Assembly (NCBI GenBank): GCA_036266975.1
Contig: DATAWZ010000012.1
Location: forward strand, 1-27,496
DNA from: DATAWZ01 sp036266975
GTDB taxonomy: Bacteria > Actinomycetota > Thermoleophilia > Solirubrobacterales > Solirubrobacteraceae
DNA length: 27,496 nt
Direction of reading: 5' to 3'
Shown here: piece after piece, positions 1 to 8,034 of the stretch
How positions within the stretch are numbered: the first letter of the stretch is position 1
Layout of the letters: every line of letters begins with the position of its first letter
Notes under the pieces: model-generated
The model's input: the letters and a program-made list of their open reading frames with translations, nothing else
Told to the model about the DNA's origin: nothing
Database searches by the model: none
Position numbers and translations under genes: made by a program

Positions 1-41
1 TCGTCGATTCGCGAGCGAAAATCGAGCATGGCCAGGACGCA

Positions 42-74
42 GGGAGCCGGAACAGCAGCGCTATTTCGGCTCCC
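42..74 (-). terminator. hairpin downstream of the first TetR gene
   Basis: Arms GGGAGCCG (42-49) and CGGCTCCC (67-74) are perfect complements around a 17-base loop. The hairpin lies about 60 bases past the stop of the minus-strand TetR gene. There is no clear T-run, so a terminator role is inferred from position. The rest of 1-136 shows no gene I can support. Confidence 0.35.
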
Positions 75-136
75 GAGGACGCCGCCAGGCGAAGATTTGC
101 AGCCGCGAAGCGGGAGCGGATTTACAGGAGGTGCCA

Positions 137-715
137 CTAGGACGCGCGGTAGCGCAGCCCGTCGAGGGCCACGCCGAGGATACGCTCGATCTGCTCGGGC
201 TCGACGCCCTGGATCTTGGCGATCCCGCCGACCATGTGGATGATCTCGGCGAGGTCGACATCGGACCGCACGGCCTTGGCCTGCTGGGCGCGCTCGAGCA
301 GCGGCTCGCCGGCGGCGAACAGCGTGGCGCGGCAGTTCTTGAACAGCCCGGCGTCCTGGTCGACGTAGTTGAGCAGCTCGTTGGCGAGCGCCCGCTTGGT
401 GCCCATGTAGTCGACGAACCGGTGCAGCCAGCCCTGGAACGCCTCCCACGGCGGCAGCTCGGCGAACTCCGTCGCCGACCGGCACATCTCCTCGACCTCG
501 CCGACGTAGACCGCTTCCAGCAACGCCTGCCGGTTGGGGAAGTGGCGGTAGAGCGTCCCGATGCCGACCTGCGCGCGGCGCGCGATCTCCTCGAGCGAGG
601 TCTCGGCGCCCCCCTCGGTGAAGGCGTCGTGCGCGGCGGCCAGGACCTTCTCGTAGTTGCGGCGGGCGTCGGCCCGCATCGGACGGGCCTGGGGGTGCCG
701 CTCGGTCGTGCTCAC
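137..715 (-). CDS. TetR/AcrR family transcriptional repressor
   Basis: The protein has 192 residues from a GTG start at 715; an ATG at 679 is an alternative that would begin just before the conserved DNA-binding domain. The N-terminal helix-turn-helix is clear: the stretch EEIARRAQVGIGTLYRHFPN lies around residues 38-57 and is typical of TetR proteins with a GIGTLYRHFP recognition helix. The C-terminal half is the variable ligand-binding, dimerising part. The gene is divergent from a DHA2 drug exporter and two palindromic operators lie between them. It therefore probably represses the exporter and itself until a hydrophobic ligand binds. The ligand cannot be told from sequence. The family call is secure and the target is inferred from layout. 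Confidence 0.93.
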   Translation of the reverse strand: MSTTERHPQARPMRADARRNYEKVLAAAHDAFTEGGAETSLEEIARRAQVGIGTLYRHFPNRQALLEAVYVGEVEEMCRSATEFAELPPWEAFQGWLHRFVDYMGTKRALANELLNYVDQDAGLFKNCRATLFAAGEPLLERAQQAKAVRSDVDLAEIIHMVGGIAKIQGVEPEQIERILGVALDGLRYRAS

Positions 716-736
716 GGAATTTTCTTGGTCGCAGGG

Positions 737-765
737 TTGAAAAGCGGAGGAAGCCTCCATATAGT
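737..765 (+). promoter_or_regulatory. probable promoter of the DHA2 exporter
   Basis: A -35 element TTGAAA (737-742) and a -10 element TATAGT (760-765) are separated by exactly 17 bases, which fits a sigma-70-type promoter. The -10 element lies inside the first operator, so a bound repressor would block polymerase. Transcription would start near 772-774. Confidence 0.6.
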
Positions 766-774
766 TCCGGAGGC
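753..774. promoter_or_regulatory. TetR operator 1
   Basis: This 22-base site has arms GCCTCC and GGAGGC around the core ATATAGTTCC. It matches operator 2 at most positions and overlaps the -10 element of the exporter promoter. The nearby TetR repressor is the likely ligand. Confidence 0.6.
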
Positions 775-799
775 ATCCTCCATTTAGTACTGGAGGATG
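774..799. promoter_or_regulatory. TetR operator 2
   Basis: Arms CATCCTCCA (774-782) and TGGAGGATG (791-799) form a perfect 9-base inverted repeat around an 8-base core. Its inner part is a tandem copy of operator 1. The ATG at 797 lies inside this operator, which argues for the later ATG at 830 as the exporter start. Confidence 0.65.
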
Positions 800-829
800 A
801 CTCCACTTTACCAGCAGTTGGGATATTCG

Positions 830-2386
830 ATGAACCTCACTCTCCTCTCCCCTCCGACCCCGGACCGCCGGCGGTGGATGGGCCTGATCGTGGTCTGCCT
901 CGCGCAGCTGATGATCGTGCTGGACACGACGATCGTGAACGTGGCCCTTCCCTCCATCCAGCGGGACCTTCACTTCACCCAGGGCAACCTCACCTGGGTG
1001 GTCAACGCCTTCCTGATCACCTTCGGCAGCCTGTTGCTGCTCGCCGGGCGCCTGGGCGACCTGATCGGTCGCAAACGCGTCTTCATGACCGGGGTGGTCG
1101 TCTTCACCGTGGCCTCGGCCTTGTGCGGCCTGGCCCCCACCCAGGGCGTGCTGATCGGCGCCCGCTTCCTGCAGGGCATCGGCGCCGCGCTGCAGGCGTC
1201 GGTGATTCTCGCGATCATCGTCACCGAGTTCCCGCAGCCCGCCGACCAGGCGCGCGCGATTAGCGCGTACGTCTTCGTCGCGGTGGCCGGCGGGTCGCTC
1301 GGCCTGCTCGCCGGCGGCGCACTGACCGCGGCGCTCGACTGGCACTGGATCTTCTTCGTCAACCTCCCGATCGGTGCCGCGACGCTCGCGCTCGGCCGCT
1401 CGTTGATCCCCTCCGACTCGGGCCGCGGCCTGGAACACGAGGGTGGCGCAGCCCACCGAGGGCGGGCGAGCCGGGCCCCTCGCCGCTTGGATGTCGGGGT
1501 CGACTGGCTCGGCTCGGCGCTCGTGACCGCCTCCCTGATGACCGCGGTCTACGCGATCGTCCAGGCCACCAGCCACGGCTGGGGGTCCTCGCTCGTGCTC
1601 GGGGTCGCGGCCCTGGCCGTGCTGCTGATGGGCGCCTTTCTGGCCCTCGAGGCGCGGGTCGAGAACCCGATCATGCCGCTGCGCATTCTGCGGCTGCGTG
1701 GTCTGGTCGCGTCGAGCGTCGTGCGCGGCCTGCTCGTCACCGGGATGTACTCGACGTTCTTCCTGGGCACGCTCTACCTCGAGCACGTGCGCCACTTCAC
1801 GGCGATGGAGACCGGCCTGTCCTTCCTGCCGTGGACGATGACCGTCGGGGCGCTCTCGCTCGGGGTCACCGCGCGCGCCGTGGGCCGCTTCGGTCCGATG
1901 CGGGTCCTGCTGTTCGGCCTGGCCTCGGTGATCGCCGGGCTGGGCGTGCTGCAGACGACCGGGCTGCACACCGGCTTCTTCCCGACGATGTTCGTGGCCT
2001 TCTTCCTGATCGGCCTGGGTATCGGCAGTGCGTTCATGCCGCTGCTGACGATCGCGATGGCCGACGTCCCCACCGAGGACGCCGGCCTGGGCTCGGGCAT
2101 CGTCAACGTCTCGATGCAGGTCGGAGGGGCGCTCGGCCTGGCCGCGCTGGGCACGATCGCCACCAACCGCACCAAGGCGCTGACCGCCTCCCACCACGCG
2201 CTCGCTCCCTCGCTGGTGAGCGGCTACCACCTGGCCTTCGCGGTCGGGGCGGGCGTGGTCGTGGTGGCCGTCCTCAGCGCGGTGGTGCTGCTGCGCCGGC
2301 CGGCTCGCCCGGCCGAGGCCGAGCCGGTCACCCGGTTCGCTCCCAGTCCCCAGCCGGCGCCCCCGCTCGAGCGGCAGGCAGCGTGA
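830..2386 (+). CDS. MFS drug exporter, DHA2 (EmrB/QacA) family
   Basis: This is a 518-residue integral membrane protein with about 14 hydrophobic segments, the normal topology of DHA2 proton-driven exporters. The first helix ends in LDTTIVNVALPSIQ, a hallmark of the family. The loop between helices 2 and 3 reads GRLGDLIGRKR (motif A), and FLQGIGAALQ marks motif B/C. A charged, probably cytoplasmic loop lies near residues 195-225. I chose ATG 830 because the in-frame ATG at 797 sits inside an operator with no spaced ribosome site; neither start has a strong one. It is probably controlled by the divergent TetR repressor. Substrates of this family are diverse hydrophobic drugs, and which one applies here is unknown. 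Confidence 0.93.
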   Translation: MNLTLLSPPTPDRRRWMGLIVVCLAQLMIVLDTTIVNVALPSIQRDLHFTQGNLTWVVNAFLITFGSLLLLAGRLGDLIGRKRVFMTGVVVFTVASALCGLAPTQGVLIGARFLQGIGAALQASVILAIIVTEFPQPADQARAISAYVFVAVAGGSLGLLAGGALTAALDWHWIFFVNLPIGAATLALGRSLIPSDSGRGLEHEGGAAHRGRASRAPRRLDVGVDWLGSALVTASLMTAVYAIVQATSHGWGSSLVLGVAALAVLLMGAFLALEARVENPIMPLRILRLRGLVASSVVRGLLVTGMYSTFFLGTLYLEHVRHFTAMETGLSFLPWTMTVGALSLGVTARAVGRFGPMRVLLFGLASVIAGLGVLQTTGLHTGFFPTMFVAFFLIGLGIGSAFMPLLTIAMADVPTEDAGLGSGIVNVSMQVGGALGLAALGTIATNRTKALTASHHALAPSLVSGYHLAFAVGAGVVVVAVLSAVVLLRRPARPAEAEPVTRFAPSPQPAPPLERQAA

Positions 2387-2530
2387 GCGCCGTGGAGCAA
2401 CTCCCACAGCGGCCGGCGGCGCGGCGGGGCGAACGGCCCCAGCCCCGCCCCGCCGGTCAGCGCCCGCGTGTCGTCGCCGTGTTCGTCGGAGTCCCCGGCG
2501 GACGGCGCGACGCGCACCGGGGGGACGCCT

Positions 2531-2565
2531 CGCGTCCGTCGCAGAGCCGGAGCGCGACGGACGCG
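2531..2565 (+). terminator. strong hairpin after the exporter
   Basis: Arms CGCGTCCGTCGC (2531-2542) and GCGACGGACGCG (2554-2565) are perfect 12-base complements with an 11-base loop. The hairpin lies about 145 bases after the exporter stop. It has no T-run, as is common in high-GC actinobacteria. Confidence 0.5.
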
Positions 2566-2576
2566 GCGGCGGTAGG

Positions 2577-2603
2577 CTCGGCGTCACCGTGAGTGACGCC
2601 GAG
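2577..2603. terminator. second hairpin just before the S53 peptidase
   Basis: Arms CTCGGCGTCAC (2577-2587) and GTGACGCCGAG (2593-2603) pair perfectly over 11 bases around a 5-base loop. It ends 9 bases before the GTG start of the peptidase gene. It may therefore be a second terminator, an operator, or a structure affecting translation start. Confidence 0.45.
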
Positions 2604-2611
2604 CGCAGTCC

Positions 2612-5600
2612 GTGAGCGCCGGGTTGGCGCGCAGGTGTAGGGCGAGCGTGCTGGCGCTCGCCCTGCTCGGGGCCCTGCTGTGCTCGAGCACCGCGGCCGG
2701 CTCGTCGGCCGCCCGCACGCTGCCGGGCTCATTGCCCGCCCTGGTCTCGCTCTCGAAGGTGCTCGGTGCCGTCGAGGGCGCGACTCGGCTGCAGCTCGTC
2801 TTCCCGCTCGCGCTCGCGCCCGCCGACCAGGCGGCGCTCGACCAGTACGTCGGCGGGGAGTACCAGCCCGGGTCGCCGCAGTTCCACCACTTCCTGAGCC
2901 CGCAGAGCTTCGGGGCCCGGTTCGGCGCACCGGCCGGCGAGGAGCAGGCGGCGAGCTCGGCGCTACGGGGGCTGGGCTTCAGCGTCTCGGCGCCCTCGGC
3001 CAACGGCCTGTACCTGTCCGCCGAGGGCACCGTGGCCACGGTGCAGTCGGTCTTTCACACGCTGATCGACTCGCTGCTCGCGCCGAGCGGGAGCACCTAC
3101 CGCGCCAACGTCAGCCCCCTTACGTTGCCCCCGGCGCTGAACGGGCTCGTGACCGGGGTGCTCGGCCTGGACACCAGCTCGCTGCCGCATCCCAACCTCG
3201 TGCGTGCGCCGCAGGACGCGCCGACCTTCCTGCGCGGCTACCCCGAGCCCGCGGCCCAGAGCGGCGGCGCGACGCCGTGCGCGGCGGCCGTGCTCGGCGG
3301 CGGCTACACCTCGGCGCAGCTCGCGCAGGCCTACGACTTCAACGGGCTCTACCAGCAGGGCTTCCACGGCGAGGGCATGAGCGCCGCGCTGGTCGAGTTC
3401 GACGACTATCACGACTCGAACCTCGCCGCGATGGAGTCCTGCTACGGCGTCCGCACGGCCGTGACCCGGCGGCTGGTCGACGGCGGCACCGGCGGCCCGC
3501 CCGGTCCGGCCGAGGCCGAGGACATGGCCGACATCACCACCCTGCTGGAGATGGCGCCGCGCCTCTCGCACCTGTACGTGTACGAGGCCCCGATCACCGC
3601 CAACGCCGAGATCGACCTCTACAACGCGTTCGTCACCGACGACCGCGCGCCGGTGCTGTCGGCCTCGTGGGGCGACTGCGAGGACACCAACAGCCAGGCC
3701 GAGACTCGCCTGTTCAGCGACATCGTCGAGGAGGCCGCCGCCCAGGGCCAGCAGATCTTCGACGCCGCCGGCGACACCGGCTCGGTCGGCTGCCCCGACG
3801 TGCCGACCCCCACCGCCGGCAGCATCAACGTCGAGCAGGAGGCCGCGGTGCCGTGGATCACCGGCGTGGGCGGAACCGACCTGGGCGCGCTCTCGACCGT
3901 TCCCGCCCCGCTCGGCCACCACGACGAGGCGACCTGGAACGACGGCGGCGCGGGCGGCGGCGGCGTCAGCTCCCTGTGGACGATGCCCTCCTGGCAGGCC
4001 GCGCTGCCCTCGGCGCGCAGCGCGCCCGGCGCGACCGGCGCGGCGTGCGGCGCGCCCACCGGGCAGCTCTGCCGCGAGGTGCCCGACATCGCCCTCAACG
4101 CCGACCCCGGCGCCGGCGGCGCGCTCGACATGACCCGCACGCCGCCGCAGCTGTTCCCCGACGTCGGCTCGCCGGGCTACTCGGTCTACTGCGCCACGCC
4201 GAACTGCTCGCTTCTCGGGCCGATCCTGCCGATCGTGCCCCCGACGCTCCCCGGCGGCCTGCTCGGCTGGCAGCCGATCGGCGGGACGAGCCTGGCCACG
4301 CCGCTCGCCGCCGCCGCGGCGGTGCTCTGGGACCAGGAGGCCAAGGCCAAGGGCCTCGGCACGCTCGGCTTCCTGAACCCCGCGCTGTACCGGGTGGCGG
4401 CCAACCCGACCGACTACAAACGCGACTTCTTTGACATCACCAGCGACAGCAACGACGCCCAGTACGACACCGCGGCGTGCCCCTCGGGCTGCAACCCGAA
4501 CCACCTGTACGCCGCCGCGCCGGGCTACGACATGGCCACCGGGCTGGGCTCGATCGACGCCGCCAACCTCGGCGCCGACGTGATCGCCGACGCCGGGCAC
4601 CTGGACGTGACGCCGCAGACCGTAAACCTGTACGGCTACCTGCGTGGGCCGTCGACGACCTCTCCTTTGTCGGTGACCGGCGATCGCAGCGGCACGTTCA
4701 CCGCGACCAGCGCGGCGCGCTGGCTGCACGTGCGCGCCGGATCGTTCCCCGGCCAGCTCGCCTGGAGCGCCTCGCCGCGCGGCCTGGCCGCGGGCAGCTA
4801 CACCGGCACGATCGCCGTGCACGGCCCGGGCGGCGCGAGCGCGAGCGTGAACGTCAGCTACCAGGTCACCCCGCGCGCGACGATCAGCGTCCCGCAGACC
4901 CCGCTGCAGTTCAAGGAGCGCGCGATCGACTCCACGGGCAACACGATCGCGCCGACGTGTGGCTCGACTCTCTGGAACGACGAGCTCAAGGACCTCCCGG
5001 CGCTGAACGGGCCGGGCGACACGAGCGCGGTCGACTCGAGCACCAAGCAGCAGCTGACGATCACCAACGGCGGCCCGGCGGGCAGCGTCCTGCACTGGTC
5101 GGCGTTCTTCTACAGCGAGACCGGGCTGTGGCTGAGCCCGGACCTGCAGCCCAGCGGCGTCTCGCTGCAGATCGCGCCCACGGCGCCGCTCATCTCGACC
5201 GAGGGGTCGCTCGCCGCCGGCGCCCAGTCGCACGTCGCGCTCGCCTCGGTGGCCAACGCCAACGCCATCGGCGGCTACCCGCCAATGGAGCAGGGCACCT
5301 ATCACGGCCAGGTCGTGATCCGCGACCTCGGCGACCCGTCGGTCAAGGTCACCGTCCCGGCGGTGCTCGTGCTCGGGTCGGGCAACGGGACCCCGACGAT
5401 CGCCGCGGCCCCGGGCACGATCTCGCTCACCCTCGCGCCCGGCGCGAGCCAGGTCGTCCCGATCACGCTCAGCGACAGCTCCAAGCAGTGCGGCTACGTC
5501 TACAGCGTGCAGACCGGCGCGCCGTGGGCGACCGTGCCGCCTGACCTGTTCTCCGGCGAGGTGGCCCCGGTCGGCCCGCCACCGACCACGTCGGCGACCG

Positions 5601-6031
5601 ACACCGGCGAGGGCGACGGAAGCGTGCCGGTCACTATCAGCGCCGCCGGCCTGAGCGGCGGCGTCTACCACACGAGCGTGACGATCAACTCGCAGACCGC
5701 CGAGCCCAACCCGACCGTCGTGCCCGTCACGCTCACGGTGCCGGGCGGTCCGAGCACCTGCCCGCTGCCCTCGACGCTGCGCTTTGGCCTGTACCCGCCA
5801 CGCGGGGAGCGCGTGACGTCGGCGACGGTCGCCGTCAACGGACGGATCCGCACCCGCGCCCGCGGGCGCTCGCTCAAGGCGGTCAGCGTGCGCCGTCCGG
5901 CGTCCAAGCGCTTCACGGTGACGATCACCACCACGCGCAGCAACGGCGAGGAGCTGCGCAGCATCCGCACCTACGACGGCTGCCGGCGCACGCGGGTCAA
6001 GACCGAAGTGATCCGGCCCGCGCGCCGCTGA
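2612..6031 (+). CDS. secreted S53 family peptidase (sedolisin/kumamolisin type) with long C-terminal beta-sandwich region
   Basis: The protein has 1139 residues from GTG 2612; a GTG at 2648 is an alternative, and no clear ribosome site decides. A signal peptide covers about residues 1-35. A pro-kumamolisin activation domain (about 40-200, with SPQFHHFLSPQSF) is followed by the catalytic domain (about 230-660). The sedolisin residues are visible: E303 and D307 in EDMAD, D388 in AAGDTG and S560 in GGTSLATP. A Ca-site-like YDMATGLGSID ends the domain. The known family works at acidic pH as an endopeptidase and matures by self-cleavage. Residues about 670-1070 hold beta-sandwich repeats resembling BACON/Ig domains, then a basic tail; typical family members lack most of this. 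It stands alone between the exporter and the convergent DUF3089 gene. Confidence 0.93.
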   Translation: MSAGLARRCRASVLALALLGALLCSSTAAGSSAARTLPGSLPALVSLSKVLGAVEGATRLQLVFPLALAPADQAALDQYVGGEYQPGSPQFHHFLSPQSFGARFGAPAGEEQAASSALRGLGFSVSAPSANGLYLSAEGTVATVQSVFHTLIDSLLAPSGSTYRANVSPLTLPPALNGLVTGVLGLDTSSLPHPNLVRAPQDAPTFLRGYPEPAAQSGGATPCAAAVLGGGYTSAQLAQAYDFNGLYQQGFHGEGMSAALVEFDDYHDSNLAAMESCYGVRTAVTRRLVDGGTGGPPGPAEAEDMADITTLLEMAPRLSHLYVYEAPITANAEIDLYNAFVTDDRAPVLSASWGDCEDTNSQAETRLFSDIVEEAAAQGQQIFDAAGDTGSVGCPDVPTPTAGSINVEQEAAVPWITGVGGTDLGALSTVPAPLGHHDEATWNDGGAGGGGVSSLWTMPSWQAALPSARSAPGATGAACGAPTGQLCREVPDIALNADPGAGGALDMTRTPPQLFPDVGSPGYSVYCATPNCSLLGPILPIVPPTLPGGLLGWQPIGGTSLATPLAAAAAVLWDQEAKAKGLGTLGFLNPALYRVAANPTDYKRDFFDITSDSNDAQYDTAACPSGCNPNHLYAAAPGYDMATGLGSIDAANLGADVIADAGHLDVTPQTVNLYGYLRGPSTTSPLSVTGDRSGTFTATSAARWLHVRAGSFPGQLAWSASPRGLAAGSYTGTIAVHGPGGASASVNVSYQVTPRATISVPQTPLQFKERAIDSTGNTIAPTCGSTLWNDELKDLPALNGPGDTSAVDSSTKQQLTITNGGPAGSVLHWSAFFYSETGLWLSPDLQPSGVSLQIAPTAPLISTEGSLAAGAQSHVALASVANANAIGGYPPMEQGTYHGQVVIRDLGDPSVKVTVPAVLVLGSGNGTPTIAAAPGTISLTLAPGASQVVPITLSDSSKQCGYVYSVQTGAPWATVPPDLFSGEVAPVGPPPTTSATDTGEGDGSVPVTISAAGLSGGVYHTSVTINSQTAEPNPTVVPVTLTVPGGPSTCPLPSTLRFGLYPPRGERVTSATVAVNGRIRTRARGRSLKAVSVRRPASKRFTVTITTTRSNGEELRSIRTYDGCRRTRVKTEVIRPARR

Positions 6032-6044
6032 GCACGGCGAGCGG

Positions 6045-7140
6045 TCAACCGCCCGAGCCGTGGGCGGTCGACCAGCCTCGCTCGGCGGCGGCGACGTCGC
6101 CGACGAGGTTGCCGGCGGCGACGTCGAGGTCATCGACGTGGTAGCCGTACTGCGGCCCGAGCTGCTCGCTGATCAGCGGGCGGCGGTCGCCGGCGCCGGT
6201 CGCCTTGGTCACCTCCAGCCAGGACGCGCCGTCGCCCTGGGCGCAGCGCGCGGAGTACAGGCCCGGATAGGACACCCACGGCGTCGCCTGCGCCCCCCGG
6301 GCGGGGAAGGCGGGATCGAGCGTGCCCGCGCCGCCGGAGAGCGCGGCCGGGTTCACGCACAGCACCTCTCGTCCCGCCTTGGCGAACTGGTCGGACTGCA
6401 GCGAGACACCCTGCCCGGGCCGGCCGAACAGCGAGTCGGCCGGCGGGAGCGACGGGAAGCTCGAATAGGCGATCACGCAGCCCGGCTCGCCGGTGTGGCT
6501 GCACGCCGGGATGTGCCTGAACGTGCCGCCCACGAGCTGCCCAGGCGGGACCTCGACGTTGCCGCCGAGCAGGATCGCCGCGACCAGCCGCCGGCGCAGC
6601 GCGGGCACGTCGTCGACCAGGCGCTCCAGCAGCAGGATCCCCAGCGCCGCGCCCTGGGAGTGCCCTGTCAGCACGAACGGCCGGCCGTCGCTCCCCTGGG
6701 CCAGGAAGTCCTCGAAGCCCGAGCGGATGCTGTCGTAGGCCGTGACCGTCTCGGCCGCGCCGAAGTTCAGATCGGGGTGGGCGAGCAGGCCGGCGACGGT
6801 GACCTGGCGGTAGATCGGCGCGTAGACCCGGCACACCGGGGAGAACGGCGCCGCCTCGGCGACCGCGGTGGCGATCTCGGCCTTGCCCACGTGCAGGTTG
6901 GCGTTGATCGTCGGCTCCTGCGAGACCGTGCCGTAGACGTAGAAGCAGTCGACGCCCGTCGAGGTGGTCGCCCGCGGCGTGCTCACCGAGCGCTGCCGCT
7001 CGCGCCGACCACCGTCGTGGCCAGGCTCGATGCGCACGGATCGTCGGCGATCCCCGGCCGGCACAGCCAGACCGTCGCCGAGGACGACGTTGCCCTCCCG
7101 GAAGATGACCCGCCGCAGCCGCGAGTCCGGCGAGCGTCAT
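6045..7140 (-). pseudogene. DUF3089 alpha/beta hydrolase, frameshifted and possibly 5'-truncated
   Basis: The main frame (6045 to about 7000) encodes a DUF3089-type hydrolase: VDCFYVYGTVSQ, the nucleophile elbow GHSQG, and a C-terminal YGYHVDDLDVAAGNLV. The usual start of the family, here VWLCRPGIADDPC, is found at about 7069 in another frame that runs into a stop at 6983. A frameshift near 6985-7000 therefore splits the gene. No signal peptide joins on in frame, and an ATG at 7140 lies in a third frame without a ribosome site. Just beyond 7140 the sequence becomes the 3' part of a TetR gene on the other strand, so the 5' end was probably lost at a rearrangement. A sequencing indel could explain the frameshift but not the junction. 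The stop is 13 bases from that of the peptidase. Confidence 0.8.
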
Positions 7141-7528
7141 ACGGCGGATCGCCGCGGTCAGCGCCGCCTGGAGCGACGAGGGCCGGGACCCGTTCGACGC
7201 GCTCTCGCGGTTCGTGGTGCAGGTCGCCGAGCGCGACCGCGAATTCCCCTCGCTGGCGGCCGAGTTCTGGCTCTACGCGACTCGCCACCCGGAGGCGATG
7301 GAGCTGATCTCGGCCAAGCTCGCCGAGCAGATGCGGGGCCTTGAGCCGCTGATCGCCGCGGCGATGGAGCGCTCGGGGGCGCGCGCCGAGCTGTCGGCGG
7401 GCGAGATGACGGTGCTGGCGCTGGTGCTGTTCGACGGGCTCGTGCGCCAGCGGCGAATCGATCCCGCCGCCGTCCCGGACGATCTGTTCGCTCGCGCGCT
7501 GCGGGCGCTGTTCGCCACCACCGCGTAA
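7136..7528 (+). pseudogene. TetR family regulator, C-terminal fragment
   Basis: An open frame from about 7136 encodes residues typical of the C-terminal ligand-binding domain of TetR regulators (VSAAWSDEGRDPFDALSRF, then EFPSLAAEFWLYATRHPEAM). The N-terminal helix-turn-helix is absent, and upstream DNA belongs to the DUF3089 gene on the opposite strand. GTG 7214 could start a 104-residue product, but without a DNA-binding domain it would not act as a repressor. I read it as the remains of a gene cut at a recombination junction close to 7100-7140. Confidence 0.75.
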
Positions 7529-7598
7529 CGGGCTCGTGAGCCACCTCGCCTACCGAGGGCCCCGGGCTCGACCTGGCGGACGAGACGCTCAGGCCGGT

Positions 7599-8000
7599 TC
7601 AGCGCGTCTGAGCGTATTCCTCGTCGCTGACGTGCTCGCCCCAGCTCGCCGGGTTGCCCTCGTCGTCGACCTCCTGCATGGCGATGTGGGTCATGAAGCG
7701 GTCGGGCGCCGCGCCGTGCCAGTGCTGCTCGCCAGGCTCGAAGTAGACGCGGTCGCCGGGGCGGATGGCCTCGACCGGCCCGCCGCGGCGCTGGCAGCGG
7801 CCGAGCCCCTCGGTGACGAAGATCGTCTGGCCGAAGGGGTGCGTGTGCCACGCCGTGCGCGCGCCGGGGGTGAAGTGAACGCTCGCGGCGGCCAGCCGCG
7901 AGGGCGGCGCGGCGGCGGCGATCGCGTCGATGTAGACGGTGCCGGTGAACCAGTCGCTCGGGCCCTGGACCGTCTCGGGGGCGTTGCGGGTGATCTTCAT
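7599..8000 (-). CDS. cupin domain protein
   Basis: This 133-residue protein is a single beta-barrel cupin. Motif 1 includes H52 and H54 (WHTHPFGQTIFVTEG), with Q58 at the usual glutamate/glutamine position. Motif 2 is PGEQHWHG with H93. These are the expected metal ligands of small cupins of the mandelonitrile-lyase/quercetinase-like group; the reaction cannot be assigned. The start ATG 8000 has a clear ribosome site, AAGGAGA, 7 bases upstream. It follows the alcohol dehydrogenase by 34 bases on the same strand, and both genes carry the same AAGGAGAC leader, so they form a two-gene operon. An oxidoreductase paired with a small cupin suggests handling of a small carbonyl or aromatic compound, but that is inference. 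Confidence 0.85.
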   Translation of the reverse strand: MKITRNAPETVQGPSDWFTGTVYIDAIAAAAPPSRLAAASVHFTPGARTAWHTHPFGQTIFVTEGLGRCQRRGGPVEAIRPGDRVYFEPGEQHWHGAAPDRFMTHIAMQEVDDEGNPASWGEHVSDEEYAQTR

Positions 8001-8034
8001 CGTGTCTCCTTGGCTCGTCGGCGGGCGGCGACCG

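Noticed and set aside
131..140. GTGCCACTAG resembling half of the palindrome at 9195
   Set aside because: It is a single half-site at the 3' end of a TetR gene with no symmetry around it, so probably chance.
137..2587. Very long open frame on the minus strand across the exporter
   Set aside because: Only its last 192 codons resemble a protein (TetR); the rest is the high-GC mirror frame of the exporter, rich in R, H, G and D.
2963..6133. 1056-codon open frame opposite the S53 peptidase
   Set aside because: It mirrors the peptidase gene and has the R/G/A/V/H-rich composition of an antisense frame, with no recognisable domain.
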